Source: Paracyclopina nana (Eukaryota > Arthropoda > Copepoda > Cyclopoida > Cyclopettidae). From it: 64,000 nt of DNA. The notes below the pieces were generated by a model. The model made no database searches and was not told the DNA's origin. It was given only the letters and a program-made list of their open reading frames with translations. Below, one piece after another: positions 25,694 to 38,495 of this stretch. Position 1 is the first letter of the stretch; every line of letters starts with the position of its first letter. The stretch spans positions 15,562,001-15,626,000 of the forward strand of contig JAGUCH010000001.1 of the NCBI GenBank assembly GCA_019096065.1. The letters are read 5' to 3'. A program made the position numbers and the translations under genes.

Positions 25694-28294
25694 CTACAAA
25701 ATGTTGTGGACAGCTAGTCCCAATCGTGGATTGGCGGATGTGACGTACTTTTCTTGGCATAGAGAGGTCAAAAAGCCCAGGATTGCTTTCACTTTGTCAA
25801 CACATTGGACTTTCACCTAGAAAACAAATAAAGCAAGCACGTTATGATTTATACTAATCCGGCTCAAAATAGACTTGAGAAGGCTTATTAAAAGGCTGGT
25901 TTTTTCTTGGTGTCAATGGGGAACAATGAGCCATTGTTACGAAAGTCGGGAGTAATTGCTTTCGAAATAGATCTTAGCCTCTTTTTATGGCATCCAAGCA
26001 TTGAAAAAGAAGCTTAACTTACATGTCCATCTGAGAAGGCAGACAATGCAGGCAAAGAAATACTTTCCAAGTGCAAATTGGCAAACTTTATTCCATAGAT
26101 CTGCTCTAAACTGGACTCGAGCAGCTCGTGGAACTTCTCCATTTCGACGAGGCCCAATTCCAAACCGTTGTCAGTCTTCACCCTAAAACGAAATAACGAA
26201 AACGTGAAAAAAAGCATTCGTGTCATGGGAAGCTGAATCAAAAAATAGAGTACGTGAATGAAAGCTTTTCTCCTAATAAATGATGCTACTCTCAGAGCAT
26301 TCATCCTTGCCAACGCACGTACAATAATTTAATCATGCGTCGTGCAACTACCACGAAGAAGCGGTGAAGAAGACTCGAATTTGATGGGCTTCCACGCAAT
26401 TGTACTTGAGACAACATCACTCAACATTTGGATTGAAAAATAATTGAAAAATGCTAATTACTTGGTCATGACCTCCTTTAGTTGATCTGCATCGAATTTT
26501 ATGTCGATGGGCATGTCGCCCTCCATGATGTAGGTGAAATTGACTTGATCAAACTTTTTGCTAGGGGCTCCAGCCCAAAGGGCGCTCATCCACTTCAAAT
26601 CGACTGGGGACAAATGATGCGGATAAATGACACAGTCAAAGAACCGCTCAACCAACAGGAGGAAACTTTCAACGGCCTTTTCAAGGCCTTTGGACAACAC
26701 CAAAGGAAAGACGGCAGCTTCACTTTTTAAATCGAACTCTTGAGAGTGGACAGACACGAAGAGAATCTTGAAATCCGGATGGCTGGACTGAATTTTGAAG
26801 CTTTCCGGATCCTCGCGGTTGCCACGGAGTCCGGGGATTTTTTGCACTGTCACCTTGGTGAAACCTTGCTGGTTTATATAAGTGGATAAGTGCTCAAGAG
26901 ACTTCTCAGGGTCATACTTGAACAAAGGACTGGCAGAGTGAATTTTCCAATTGACACCTTTGATTTCTGGAATAAAGGAGAAAGCCATGAAAATTAATAG
27001 ACATCATACAAGCTTCATTTTCTAGGCAGAGCAGGTGGAAATTGGTTAGTTGGTAAGCTCACTTAGAGAGCCATGACGTTTCAAGAATGTCACGACAACA
27101 AAAAAATTACTTCCATGCTGCCAAGCTTTGGGAAGACTCACAAAAAGGATGGGGGACATCATTCATCCAATGTCAGAAGATGCCAAAAAAGAGTCGAGTT
27201 TGAAGGCTTCCTTAACAAGGAAACAAAATGAAAAAGTGGGAGTTCCAAGTCAAATTCAATACTGAATCGAATAAGTCGAAATAACCCCATTCACCTGGTG
27301 AAAAAAAGCATGTCCTGCAATTACAGATTTTATTCACTGCGCATAAAGTAATCAAAACCAACGAAAAGAGTTCAGGTTTATCAAATTACTCTAATTGCAA
27401 ATTGTTTACAGAAAGGGCCCTATTAACAACTCTGGGGCCCTAATGTGCTCAAGCAAGCTGAGAGGCTGTAGCAGAAATCTGATATTATTAAAAGCAAGAT
27501 ACTCAAAAACAAGAGATGATGGCTATAGCGATAAAGGCCATTGACGTTTACAATGAATGTGCGCTCATTTGACCATTATTGGTTGTAATACGAAAATTGG
27601 AGAGAAATAACGGATGTTTGCATCCATTTGAGCAACACATCCAAAAATCTTTTTCTTTGTCTTATGAATGTATGATATTCATGTACATTCCATTGCATTT
27701 TTCTTTCAAAAATATTAAAAAAATCACTTAAGCTGAGTTAAGTAATATTTTACAATCACTTTCACTTTACCAAAAATGGCTCACAAAAAGCCGATCTTTT
27801 CATCAGGGATCTGCTAATTGCAGCCTTTTTTTACGGAACTAACTCTAATTGACACTGTTGCAGCAATTAATAAGAGTTGCTTTCCAACGGGCACATGTTA
27901 AAAAACAACTTTGCAGGGTTATGCTGACAAAGCCTGACGTAGCAGAAAATTCACTCACTTATGATGATTTTGCATTTTTTCATTCAGTAAGTTCAATGCG
28001 TCAAAGTAGTATTTTCTCGAGAATGTAGCGAACAAAATGAAAAAAGAAGCAGCATGTTTTGGACTAAGAAATACCTTTGAGAGATTCTGTATTGGCCTCT
28101 TCTTCAATTTCAGCTATGAGATCCGTGCCAGCGTCTATTCGCCTTCTACCAGGTGTTGTTGTGGGCATAAAAGTTGTCGGAGTGGCCGAGGGTGCCCAGC
28201 TGAAATCTTTCACGCTTTGACCTCTCACATTAAACGGAGTTTGCAAAACTTCAACCCGCCTCTGTTGAGCCTCAAATCGCGAAATGTGACTCAT
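25694..28294 (-). CDS. CENPL: Centromere protein L (335 aa, four coding exons)
   Basis: CENP-L pairs with CENP-N in the constitutive centromere-associated network and helps recognise CENP-A nucleosomes at the inner kinetochore. Exons: 28294-28075, 26966-26462, 26182-26023, 25816-25694 (1,008 nt; phases agree). The length, 335 residues, is close to the 344 of human CENP-L. Conserved blocks visible in the large exon include SPLFKYD, LRGNREDPESF, FFDCVIYP and LKWMSALWAG, which match vertebrate CENP-L segments such as LKGxxxDPES and FDCxxxP...WMAAMWT. The third exon ends in SDGH, matching the ...HTDGK segment near the family's C-terminus. The N-terminal exon is Ser/Thr/Pro-rich and poorly conserved. 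The gene is head-to-head with FCP1 and tail-to-tail with the calpain gene. CENP-L is absent from some insect lineages, so its presence is informative about the host. Confidence 0.88.
25827..25832 (+). terminator. Probable polyadenylation signal of the calpain gene
   Basis: AATAAA lies about 157 nt beyond the calpain stop codon. It falls in the last intron of CENP-L on the opposite strand, so using it would make the calpain 3' UTR antisense to the entire final CENP-L exon. Confidence 0.45.
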
Positions 28295-28706
28295 TTCTTC
28301 GTTTATAGCTCTTGCATGGAAACAACTCTGAAGCTCTGAGCACTAATGCTCTCACAATTAGTCGGCTTTAATTTGTTTCTTGTGGGCTTTGACGTTTTGA
28401 CGAGTTTTTAAATGTTTCACTTTGCCGCTTTTTGTTTACGATTTTTGAGAGTCGATCGATTTTCAAGTAAAATATAAGTCCATGATTTCTACTTAACCTC
28501 ATTTAACGAGAATGCCATTTTAAAAAGCTGTTTTGACTGATTTTTTAAAGTTTGCAATAATGTAAAAGGAGTGTATTCTTTTTACTGAAAATCAATCTGA
28601 CGAGTTTTCATGGGGTAAGGATTTGATTCTCCGAATTTTACGTTGTAAACAAAAATAAAAACAACAAAAATTGCGCGGCGCTCGAACTCGAAAGTCGAGT
28701 GGCAAA
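28295..28706. promoter_or_regulatory. Bidirectional promoter between CENP-L and FCP1
   Basis: The 412 bp between two divergent start codons must contain both promoters and 5' leaders. It is AT-rich, with a GACGTTTTGACGAG block near 28390 and TAGAGTCGATCGA-like sequence near 28450. I see no convincing TATA box in the expected position for either gene. Confidence 0.5.
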
Positions 28707-31075
28707 ATGAGCTCAAGCAGCATCGAAGTGATCGCTGTAAAGGATCCTGGCGACTTTGTCGTCCAGGACGTCAAGGCAAAGGTGGGAAATTTCATGCTGA
28801 AAGGCGCCATTTTGTTCACTCTCAAAGCAAAATCGAGTGGACAGGTGAGCAAAATCAAAGCAGACAAGTCGGGAAAACCTGTTAAAATTCTTCATAAATC
28901 TGGCGCCGAAGTGAAACATGGGTAAGACAATTATGCACTTTAATTATAAATTACATATAAATATGTTGCTTGCTTGAAAAGGGATCCAATCCTTGAGTTC
29001 TTGGCTGGCGAGTGCGACCATCCGACAGTGATGAAAAATATGTGCGCTGAATGCGGAGCTGATCTGGAGCAAGACATGTCAATGGTACCCTCGTTGAAAG
29101 CTTCAAACGCTCCAGCTTCCATTGCCATTGTACATAGCATTCCAGAGTTGAAAGTCAGTTCGAACGAAGCTCAAAATCTTGGTCGTGAAGATGAACAGAG
29201 GTTGCTCAAGCAGCGCAGGCTGGTTTTACTGGTTGATTTGGACCAAACACTGATCCACACTACAAATGAAAATGTCCCTCCCAACATGAGAGATGTTCTG
29301 CATTTCCAATTATATGGGCCCAAGTCGCCCTGGTACCACACTCGCATTCGACCAGGTACAACCAGTTCATTAATTATGATTGAGTACCTTTGATTCAAAC
29401 ACATTTTGCAGGAACTGCCGATTTTTTGAAACGCATCAGCTCTTTGTATGAGCTGCATATTGTCACCTTTGGTGCTCGACTTTATGCTCACACAATTGCC
29501 AAGTTTCTCGACCCAGACTCTAAATACTTCTCTCATCGAATTCTATCAAGGGACGAGTGCTTTGACAGTCGGTCCAAGACCGCCAACTTGTCTTCACTTT
29601 TCCCTTGCGGTGACCACATGGTGTGCATCATTGACGACCGCGAAGATGTGTGGAACTATGCACCAAACCTGGTACACGTGAAGCCCTACATCTTTTTCAA
29701 GAACACTGGGGACATCAATGCTCCACCTGGATCCTCGAGGACGTCCAAGACGACTGAAGCTGCAAATGAAGATTTGGGACCAGAACGGAGAATTGAGAGG
29801 AGGCAAAGCATTGACATGCCAACCATTGATGAGGACAACGCTCCTGTAACTGTCATCAAGGATGACAACAATGAGAGCAATAAGAAGAATGACGATGACA
29901 TATCAATGGTTTCAGACGACCTAGAGCTCTCTGACGAAGAGTCGAATTTGGAGCCTGCAGTCAGAACTAAAGACGCCGACAAAAAGGAAAAAGAGGGCGA
30001 GGAGTCGAGCGAAAAGAAGGCAGACCAGCAAGATGATGAATCAAAGTCCGAAGAGGACGACCTGATCGAAATGGAGGATCACGATGACTACCTATTGTAC
30101 CTGGAAGACATTTTGAAAAGCATTCACAAAGCCTACTACGACTTGTTTGACCAAATGAAGTCTTCGAACAGGGAGCAAGAGGCTGGTGAGATCCTGGATA
30201 AGAGCCCGGATTTGAAAACTGTGATCCCCTATGTGAAACGCAAAGTCTTGCAGGGCGTTAGTATTGTCTTCAGTGGGGTCGTGCCCACCCATATCTCGCT
30301 GGAGAAGTCCAAAGCGTACATGGTGGCCAAGACGTTGGGAGCAAAAGTTCACGACAGGATATCGAAGGAGACAACCCACGTGGTTGCAGCACGAACTGGA
30401 ACAGCAAAGGTGAACGATGCCAGGAAGAGGAAATCGATCCAACTTGTCACTCCAGATTGGCTGTGGTGCTGTGCCGAAAGATGGGAGAAGGCCGATGAGA
30501 GGCTTTACCCTTTATACAAGTCTGCACCAGTCACCTTAAAGCCACCTGCACATTGCTCCAGTCCTGAAATTGCGTTTGCTGAACGATGTCCGACGCGTGT
30601 ACAGCACCAGAATTCTCAAAGCCTGCCAGAGTCGATGAACCCTTTTTTGGCATTCTCCCATGAAGACCTTAAAGGGATGGATAAGGAAGTGGAAGATATC
30701 CTCTCTGGAGAATCGTCCAGCTCTGACGATGAGGATGAAGGAGAGGAGAAAAAGGCAGAGTCTTCCAGCGAGGAGTCCATGACTGGGGAACTGCCCAAGG
30801 GACAAAAGAGGAAAAAGCCCGTGAATGACGATGACGAGGATGATGGACCTGCTGACAGGTTTCGCAGAGGTGAGGATGTCCCCAGCGACTACGAAATTGC
30901 CAGCCAGAGTGACGATGACGAGGATAGTCGCATTCAAAGCAGTCAGCCCAAAGGAGAGGATGATGACGATGATGACGACGACGAGGAAGAAGATGACGAA
31001 CTTGGTGCCCAACTGGAGCGAGAGTTTCTTGACCAATGTAATTCCAACTCATCGTTTGCCAATGATGATCAGTAG
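28707..31075 (+). CDS. Fcp1: RNA polymerase II CTD phosphatase FCP1 (750 aa, three exons)
   Basis: FCP1 (CTDP1) dephosphorylates the C-terminal domain repeats of RNA polymerase II, mainly Ser2-P, recycling the enzyme in the nucleus. Exons: 28707-28921, 28982-29355, 29412-31075; the introns are only 60 and 56 nt. The N-terminal biotinyl-like region is followed by a Cys/His segment (CDHPTVMKNMCAECGADL) typical of FCP1. The catalytic DxDxT motif is DLDQT with Asp157 (nucleophile) and Asp159 in the FCPH domain, which continues through RIRPGTADFL and CIIDDREDVW. A BRCT domain spans about residues 478-565 (SIVFSGVVP to LVTPDWLWCC). The tail is extremely acidic, with a run of Asp codons near 30958-30990, as expected for TFIIF and polymerase contacts. 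At 750 residues it is shorter than human FCP1 (961). It shares a promoter region with CENP-L and its stop is 66 nt from that of the S17 gene. Confidence 0.97.
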
Positions 31076-31104
31076 CAGTACAAACCACGACCAGTATCTA
31101 TAAT

Positions 31105-31110
31105 AATAAA
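31105..31110 (+). terminator. Polyadenylation signal of FCP1
   Basis: AATAAA lies 30 nt past the FCP1 stop. Cleavage shortly downstream would place the FCP1 mRNA end over the 3' end of the opposing S17 gene. Confidence 0.7.
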
Positions 31111-31136
31111 ACCGGTATTTTTGTGACTGTTGGCAT

Positions 31137-31142
31137 TTTATT
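31137..31142 (-). terminator. Polyadenylation signal overlapping the mRpS17 stop codon
   Basis: Plus-strand TTTATT gives AATAAA on the minus strand. It shares one base with the TAA stop codon of the S17 gene, so that mRNA would have a 3' UTR of only a few tens of nucleotides. Confidence 0.65.
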
Positions 31143-31828
31143 TAAGAAATAATTGCGTAGGGATCGGGCTTGTCAAAGACATGCCACTTTTTGTAGGTTC
31201 TTCTGTAGGTAAAGTCTCGCTTGTTCTTCTGCGATCCTCGCTTTGGAGCCTTGCTGTAGTCAAAGTCTCTCTGCGACCTGCCATACAATTGAGCAGTGGC
31301 TTCAATCTCATGACGATATCGGTCCGCCACAACGGGTTCATTCGTGGTAGGTTCGATCACGTCTCCCAACTTGTGGATGATATTGGTGATTTCGTGAGTG
31401 ACGTCTCTTTTCTTGACAACCAGCTTGTCAACACTTTTGGGCTCCCACCAAGCGCCCTCGGCAGCCTCTCGGAGGTTCAGAGAATCGGCATATTTCACTT
31501 CAGAATCGTCCAGCTTTTTGATCAACACAATATCACCTTCTTCGGCTAACTTTTGAGGATCTTTCACGGAGAAATCCCACTCGTGTTGGAAAAAGGCTTT
31601 AAAGTAGGCGTCGTACACTTGGTACGGCACACGCACCTCGATTTCCCGTTTCTTCAAGCCAAGATCACCGGGACGAAATCCGGAAGCTTCTTCGTATGGA
31701 GTCCGACCTGGAAGAACTCTCCCGATCAAAACACTTGATTCTAGAATAGGGCTGTGAATTCTGTTGAGTTTGAGAGGTGCCAGCCGCCACATGGCCGTGG
31801 CGGCGTGCATGGCTTTGCTCGATGCCAT
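31142..31828 (-). CDS. mRpS17: Mitochondrial small-subunit ribosomal protein S17 (228 aa, single exon)
   Basis: A component of the mitochondrial small ribosomal subunit belonging to the bacterial uS17 OB-fold family. The coding exon is intact, starting at the ATG (MASSKAMH) that opens a basic, hydroxylated N-terminus suited to mitochondrial import. The S17 core is recognisable: SSVLIGRVLPG, then EEGDIVLIKKLD, then HEITNIIHKLGDVIEP, which lines up with GDIVLLRAL and HELAEIVFKVGKVIDP in human MRPS17. At 228 residues it is much longer than the 130-residue human protein. The extra length lies in the N-terminus, in an insertion around YDAYFKAFFQHEWDF, and in a basic C-terminal tail rich in Arg, Lys and aromatic residues. 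It is divergent from Rab2 and convergent with FCP1. The family call is good; the extensions are not explained. Confidence 0.82.
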   Translation of the reverse strand: MASSKAMHAATAMWRLAPLKLNRIHSPILESSVLIGRVLPGRTPYEEASGFRPGDLGLKKREIEVRVPYQVYDAYFKAFFQHEWDFSVKDPQKLAEEGDIVLIKKLDDSEVKYADSLNLREAAEGAWWEPKSVDKLVVKKRDVTHEITNIIHKLGDVIEPTTNEPVVADRYRHEIEATAQLYGRSQRDFDYSKAPKRGSQKNKRDFTYRRTYKKWHVFDKPDPYAIIS

Positions 31829-32672
31829 TTTGCGGAAAAATCCGAGCTGCTTTAATTTTTGTTTACTTTTGGTGAAATACAACAACAAAGCTAGGGCTGA
31901 TTTAAATGTATTGATGCAAATACTGTAGAAACATAATAATGACATAAACACTTTTTAATATTATCGTTCAATATTTGTACAATATCTACTGAGCAACATT
32001 TTTATGGAAAAATGTGTTGATTAAATTCATTTGATCCTACTTTTTAATTGACTGTTAGACTGGTTCAAAATATCCTAACTTTTGACAATGATAACACGCT
32101 GGGCTGTTGGAGAACTGTAATTCGGTTTTAAATCAAAGAATACATCCGGAATTAGGTGAATAGAAAAAGCTAGTGTTTCTAGTGTTTATCTAGAAAATTG
32201 ATCTGACTATTTGGGTAAAAATGGACTTTATCAAGGTTGACGTCATTCAAATATGGCTACCAGTTTACTTCTTTGCATTCTGGCTTCTTTGAAAGAAAAA
32301 GTTGGCTTTTTCTGAAATATGGCGTCTGGATGTCAGTCTGCAAGGCTGACAGCTAAAGTTGCCAGTGTGACCAGATTTCTATTTCAGTAAAAAAATTAAT
32401 TCTTCATTTGAATTGTTTAGCTTTTTTATAATTAACAATGAACAGAGAAAAATGTTTTTTTGAACATTGAATCTTTTGATGCATTGTGCATCGATGACGT
32501 TTTGGCCACTTAAAGTGTGAAAAGTCTGGTAACACGGCCTACAAAGACAGAGTTTTGTTGAAGAGCAGCTGGTACGGAAAAAGCTACAACTTTTTAGCTG
32601 TAACATTTGGTGTGACGTTTTAGCTGCTGCATTCTTAAACGGCCTTTTTAGCTCCCAAGGACCTTGGCCAAG
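31829..32672. promoter_or_regulatory. Intergenic region between mRpS17 and Rab2
   Basis: These 844 bp separate two divergent start codons. Most is AT-rich with no open frame of note. A block with higher GC near 32480-32660 (CATCGATGACGTTTTGG, then the leader before the Rab2 ATG) is the likely Rab2 promoter and 5' UTR. No TATA element is obvious. Confidence 0.45.
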
Positions 32673-34288
<1,616 letters not shown>

Positions 34289-37200
34289 TCAATTATTATT
34301 GCTACTTCTACACAAACAAACTAAGGAATGAATACAAAAAGCATTGATGTAATGAGTTATCAGGGGAAATGCCCCCACTGTGTCTGCCATGACAATGATG
34401 GATCTTTTTTGCCGCCAAAGCCAACCATTTTTTTTTCACTGCTCCCCTCCTCTCATAAAAATGTGGCATATATCTCTGATTGCATTGTTGTCATCTGGAG
34501 TTGCTTTTTTAAGTTTCAGTGTGAATGTTGATGATATCTAGAATAATTCAGATGTAAATAATCAAATGAAGATTGGTGGTAATTTCTTTTCTTCTATAGG
34601 AGCCCCAACGGCAGGAGGAGCTAAGCACACGAAAAAGCATAGAGTGCACACTCACAATGATTTGGAAATGCAAAAATAGTAATGTCTTGAAAAACGCTGA
34701 AAATTACCTTGCTTCATTTTTCTTTTGCTTCTAAAGCAAAGAAAGGTTAAAAGTTGATGGAAAATGGCTGCTCTTTTTGGCCTTAGCTCGCGTTTAGCCT
34801 TGGCTGTCGAAGATGTAAGAAAGGTTGCCAACTGAGCCTTCAAGACCAAAAGGCCAATATTAAGATAGAACCAATCCTAATTACCTCTTGAGTCACAACA
34901 CGAGCGGAAAAAACACGCTCGCACCTTAATGACGTTCATGTCTATTTGACAGATGTGAATTTATTAGCTCTTCGGTGGGTTTTTGATGAAAATCACCAGA
35001 ATGTGAAATTTCCCCTGGGAGGTGGATAGCACGCTCCGCTCTACTTCCGCTTCGCTCGAATTAATCATAAAAGCTCAGAAGGCCGCGTGTCAAATGTTCA
35101 ATATCTCACTGACCTCTAGCTGACAGCCTATGGCCTCAAACAATGTATATATACCAGAAAATTCGGACATAAGGTTCCAATCACATAGTAAAAAGGCTAT
35201 GAAAGGTAGGAGCGTGCCTAAAAAGAGTCCAAGCATGGTTCTTTTGATAAACTTTTCAAGTAGGAGGGAACGTTCGAATTTTCTGCTTACTAAGCAGAAA
35301 ATTCAGCATACTTTGGCCTTTTTGTTCACAGTTCTCTCTCTCTGTCTCTCTCAACGAAAGCTGAAAAGGTTGGGAAACCAAAGAGCATTAGTGTTCTCCA
35401 GCATTGAAAAGCATTTTGAATATGACCTCTTCATATTCAATTCCTCAATATTCAATATTCTCCTTAACAGTTCTTACAATCGCATGAAACAATTAAAAAT
35501 GTAAGTCTAGCTTTGATAAAGATGAATTTTGCAAGATGATATCAATGAAAGCTGCAGTTGCATGAAATATATTTTCATACGCTTTTATGGGTATCTGTAT
35601 TGAGCTTAAGGCGAATAAATCTGGGATTGAAAAAGAGAAAGCCCCCTTATTATATAAAGAAGAAGACCAAGGGCTTTCTCCTTTGGAGCCCCAAAAGAAA
35701 GGAGCAAATTTCTACCATTCGCGAAAAAACAAACCTCTCACAAGAGTCCGGCTGTCAAATAAGTGGATATCCCTCAATTTGCATAATTGCACCAATATTC
35801 AATCTGTACACCAGACCAATTTCTTAAATGGAAAATGGTAAAATGTTGGCCGGCCTCTCTGTGATTAGGTGCTGCAGCCGGCCTCAGCCTCGGCCTCTGA
35901 GCATTTTAGTAGCAAAATGCGCTCTTGCGCATGAAGAAGCAGCTTTTTCTTCCAGTGTGTCAGAGTGGTGGTGAAAACAATTTCTTCTTCTGTTTCTTGG
36001 GAGCACTTCTGGGTGAAGCGAGGCTCTCTATAAAGGTAAGCAATCTTTGTTAATTTACCAGCCCGTGGTTCAGCTAAGTAGCTTTTTGTGCGAGAGTCTG
36101 ATTTAAACATGAGCTGGAAAGTTTGACAATTAGTCCTCAAGAAAATGACTGCACGGTCAAACAGTATACATATTTTGAATGCCTAAGAGTGACCCAGTGC
36201 ACTTTTTCATGCAAAATGTGTGTTACAGCAAAATTAGGAAATTTCCTGGGGATGACTGTAATTTGATGGAAACGCGCTATTTATATACTATTTGTTTGAA
36301 TAATATTTATAGAGTCTTTTAATAGATTTCACAGAAATAGGGGGTATTTTTGTAGCCTGCAGCCTTCGCAGGCAGGTAGCTTCCAAAAAAAAAAAATAAT
36401 TGATTTTATGGCATGAGCTCCTATGCATGCATGGCTACTTCATCTGCAAAAGATGATTAATTAAAAAGTGCTGCGCTAGCCGCAATGTGCTTCTTCTCCC
36501 TTATTTTACATTATTCACATGGTATGCTTACAAATTCTTCGAGCTGCATCCTCCGTAAACTTGCGATGAGTTCAGCGATAAATTCCACAAAAGTAGCCCT
36601 TGATGGCCATCATGGCAAAATGGGCAATTCCAACTGCAAAGTTGGCGCAATTTTGCAGCCGATGAAACAAGGCACACACTAACACTTGTTCTGCATCTAT
36701 ATGATAACGCATGAATAAGTTTCTTTGAACATGGAAGAAAAGGCATCAATTTATCAGTAGCACTTATTTTCTTGCAATTGATAGTGCGTGGGTGTATTTT
36801 TCATGTCTGAAAAGCTACCATATTTTATATGTAGTGCTTTTCTTTTCAATGCCATTTTATTGAGGTACACAAAAGTGCTATATCCACTTACCTGTAGCAA
36901 TAGCTCGGGATTTCACGGTATTCTTGGTACACACTATAAATATCTCATGTACGTAATACGCTTATGTAAGGCTCGCTCATAATTTGAATATATACCTATT
37001 TCACTTTCTTGAAAGTTGAGAGCATCATGAGAGGCTTAATTACAAATAGGTACTTACCTGGAGCAAAACTCTCCAAGTAATTAATATAAAGTGTATAGGC
37101 GAAAAAAGAGAGGAAGTGGAATACTCTTCATTGAGATTTTCGTTTCATGAGAACAGGTAATTGCAAATTGCTGGACTTGAGGAAAAATGCACTTTCAAAC

Positions 37201-37587
37201 TCAATTTGTTGAAGCCCTAAGACTTCCTCTTAAAATAAGCACCCATTTAAAAGCTTTGTTTCTTTAATGCATATAAAAGGACCATTATAATGCAACTGGG
37301 AATCAAGTATTACATGTCCAAGCTTCCAACTTCGCCAGTAAACGTAATGAAAGATGGGAAAATAACTAACTTACCATTGACCTTCTACATTTGCTGTGGT
37401 AGAAAGCATCTGATGTATGCCTCTATGTAGTTTATTTTTCTGTAATCATGCTTAAAAGCCAATGTCATTTGAAATAATAATAACTAATAAATAGTAATAA
37501 CATCAATGTGTATTCTCAAAAGAGTACATTCATCAGCTTTTTTATTGCTAAATGGTTTGGGGTAAAAGTCAGACTTTGTAAATGTTG
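34289..37587. other. 3.3 kb intergenic region between Rab2 and the IMD-like gene
   Basis: No gene is supported. It includes the Rab2 3' UTR. A 124-codon frame at 35130-35504 and an 89-codon frame at 35558-35827 lack homology signals, splice context and any recognisable motif. A short TC-rich microsatellite lies near 35332-35350. Two convergent genes end here, so no promoter is required. Confidence 0.5.
37541..37546 (-). terminator. Polyadenylation signal of the IMD-like gene
   Basis: TTTATT on the plus strand, i.e. AATAAA on the minus strand, 42 nt beyond the stop codon at 37588. Confidence 0.65.
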
Positions 37588-38347
37588 CTATGAATGGCTG
37601 CTGACAACTTGGCTCCCTTCAAAAGGAGAAATTTGCATAATAGCTTCTTTTTGGTCACTTCTCTCCAAGGCCTCAGTTAAAACTTGAACCGTTGCTTCCT
37701 GGCAAGAAAACAAGATGAGACTTGTGCAACTTTTTACATAAATTACAAGTTGTATTTTTTTTCTACCTCCTCCATTCTGCTACTTCAGAATAAGGGTAAC
37801 GTTTTACTTACTCCATCCTTGACTTGAGTCCAGTATAGCAAAAGTCTGTGGGCAATTGAATAATCACTAGGTTCTGAAGTCCATGAGTTCAGCAATTCAT
37901 CTACTGAGGGAATGTCCAGGTCATGGCCAAGCTGGTACAAATCTCTCTCTTCTATCTTGGGGGCAATGGCTTCAATGTCCTTGTTCTCAATCATTTTCAC
38001 AGAAGATTTACACTTATCAATATGGGCTGCAAAGTCAAATTCAGGAGGCTGAGCTTGCTGCTGCCAACTTGGGAAATTGCTGGCACCAAAATTGAACTGA
38101 GGTCCTATATTTAGCACTCCCACATGTTGTATGTGGTTCACAGTTTTGTAAACTGTCACCTGACCAGGTCCATAAGCTCCTTCAGGGGTTGGACCATAAT
38201 TGAGATCCTCATTAGGCGCATCTTCAGGCACAAAGCTTTCCTGAAATTTTTAAGCACATCTGCTAGATATGGGTTGAGCATGTAAATCATAAGTTTGCTT
38301 ACATTGGAGCTTGCAGGTGGAAAAGCCCTAGCATCTCTTCTGTCCAT
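37588..38347 (-). CDS. imd: IMD-like death-domain adaptor (194 aa, three exons)
   Basis: IMD links peptidoglycan-recognition receptors to FADD/Dredd and TAK1, driving Relish-type NF-kB immunity in arthropods. Exons: 38347-38303, 38240-37812, 37698-37588 (585 nt, all phase 0). Residues about 42-68 contain VTVYKTVNHIQHVGVLNIGP, whose VLNIGPQFNFG part resembles the IQ(I/V)G core of RIP-homotypic (RHIM) and IMD cryptic RHIM motifs. Residues about 103-180 form a death domain: DIEAIAPKI, DLYQLGHDLDI, then SDYSIAHRLLLYWTQ and, across the last junction, ATVQVLTEALERSD. Asp22-Ala23 (VPED then APNE) resembles the Dredd site that exposes an IAP-binding N-terminus in Drosophila IMD, although APNE is a weak IAP motif. 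The protein is shorter than Drosophila IMD (273 aa). A different RHIM/death-domain adaptor cannot be excluded. Confidence 0.75.
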
Positions 38348-38495
38348 TTTTCAGTGCCTAAAAAGGAGCATTTCAAAATTGTGTACCATCATTTGCTATT
38401 GAAAGGATATTTTCAAATCACTGGGTTTATGATTTTTAAAAAGTTATGAGACTTAAGAAAGCATAATTCTTAGTATTGAGTGAGAACTGACACTT

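Noticed and set aside
35130-35504. 124-codon plus-strand frame between Rab2 and the IMD-like gene
   Set aside because: Low-complexity, Lys/Ser/Phe-rich translation, no motif, no splice partners and no polyadenylation signal; consistent with chance in AT-rich DNA.
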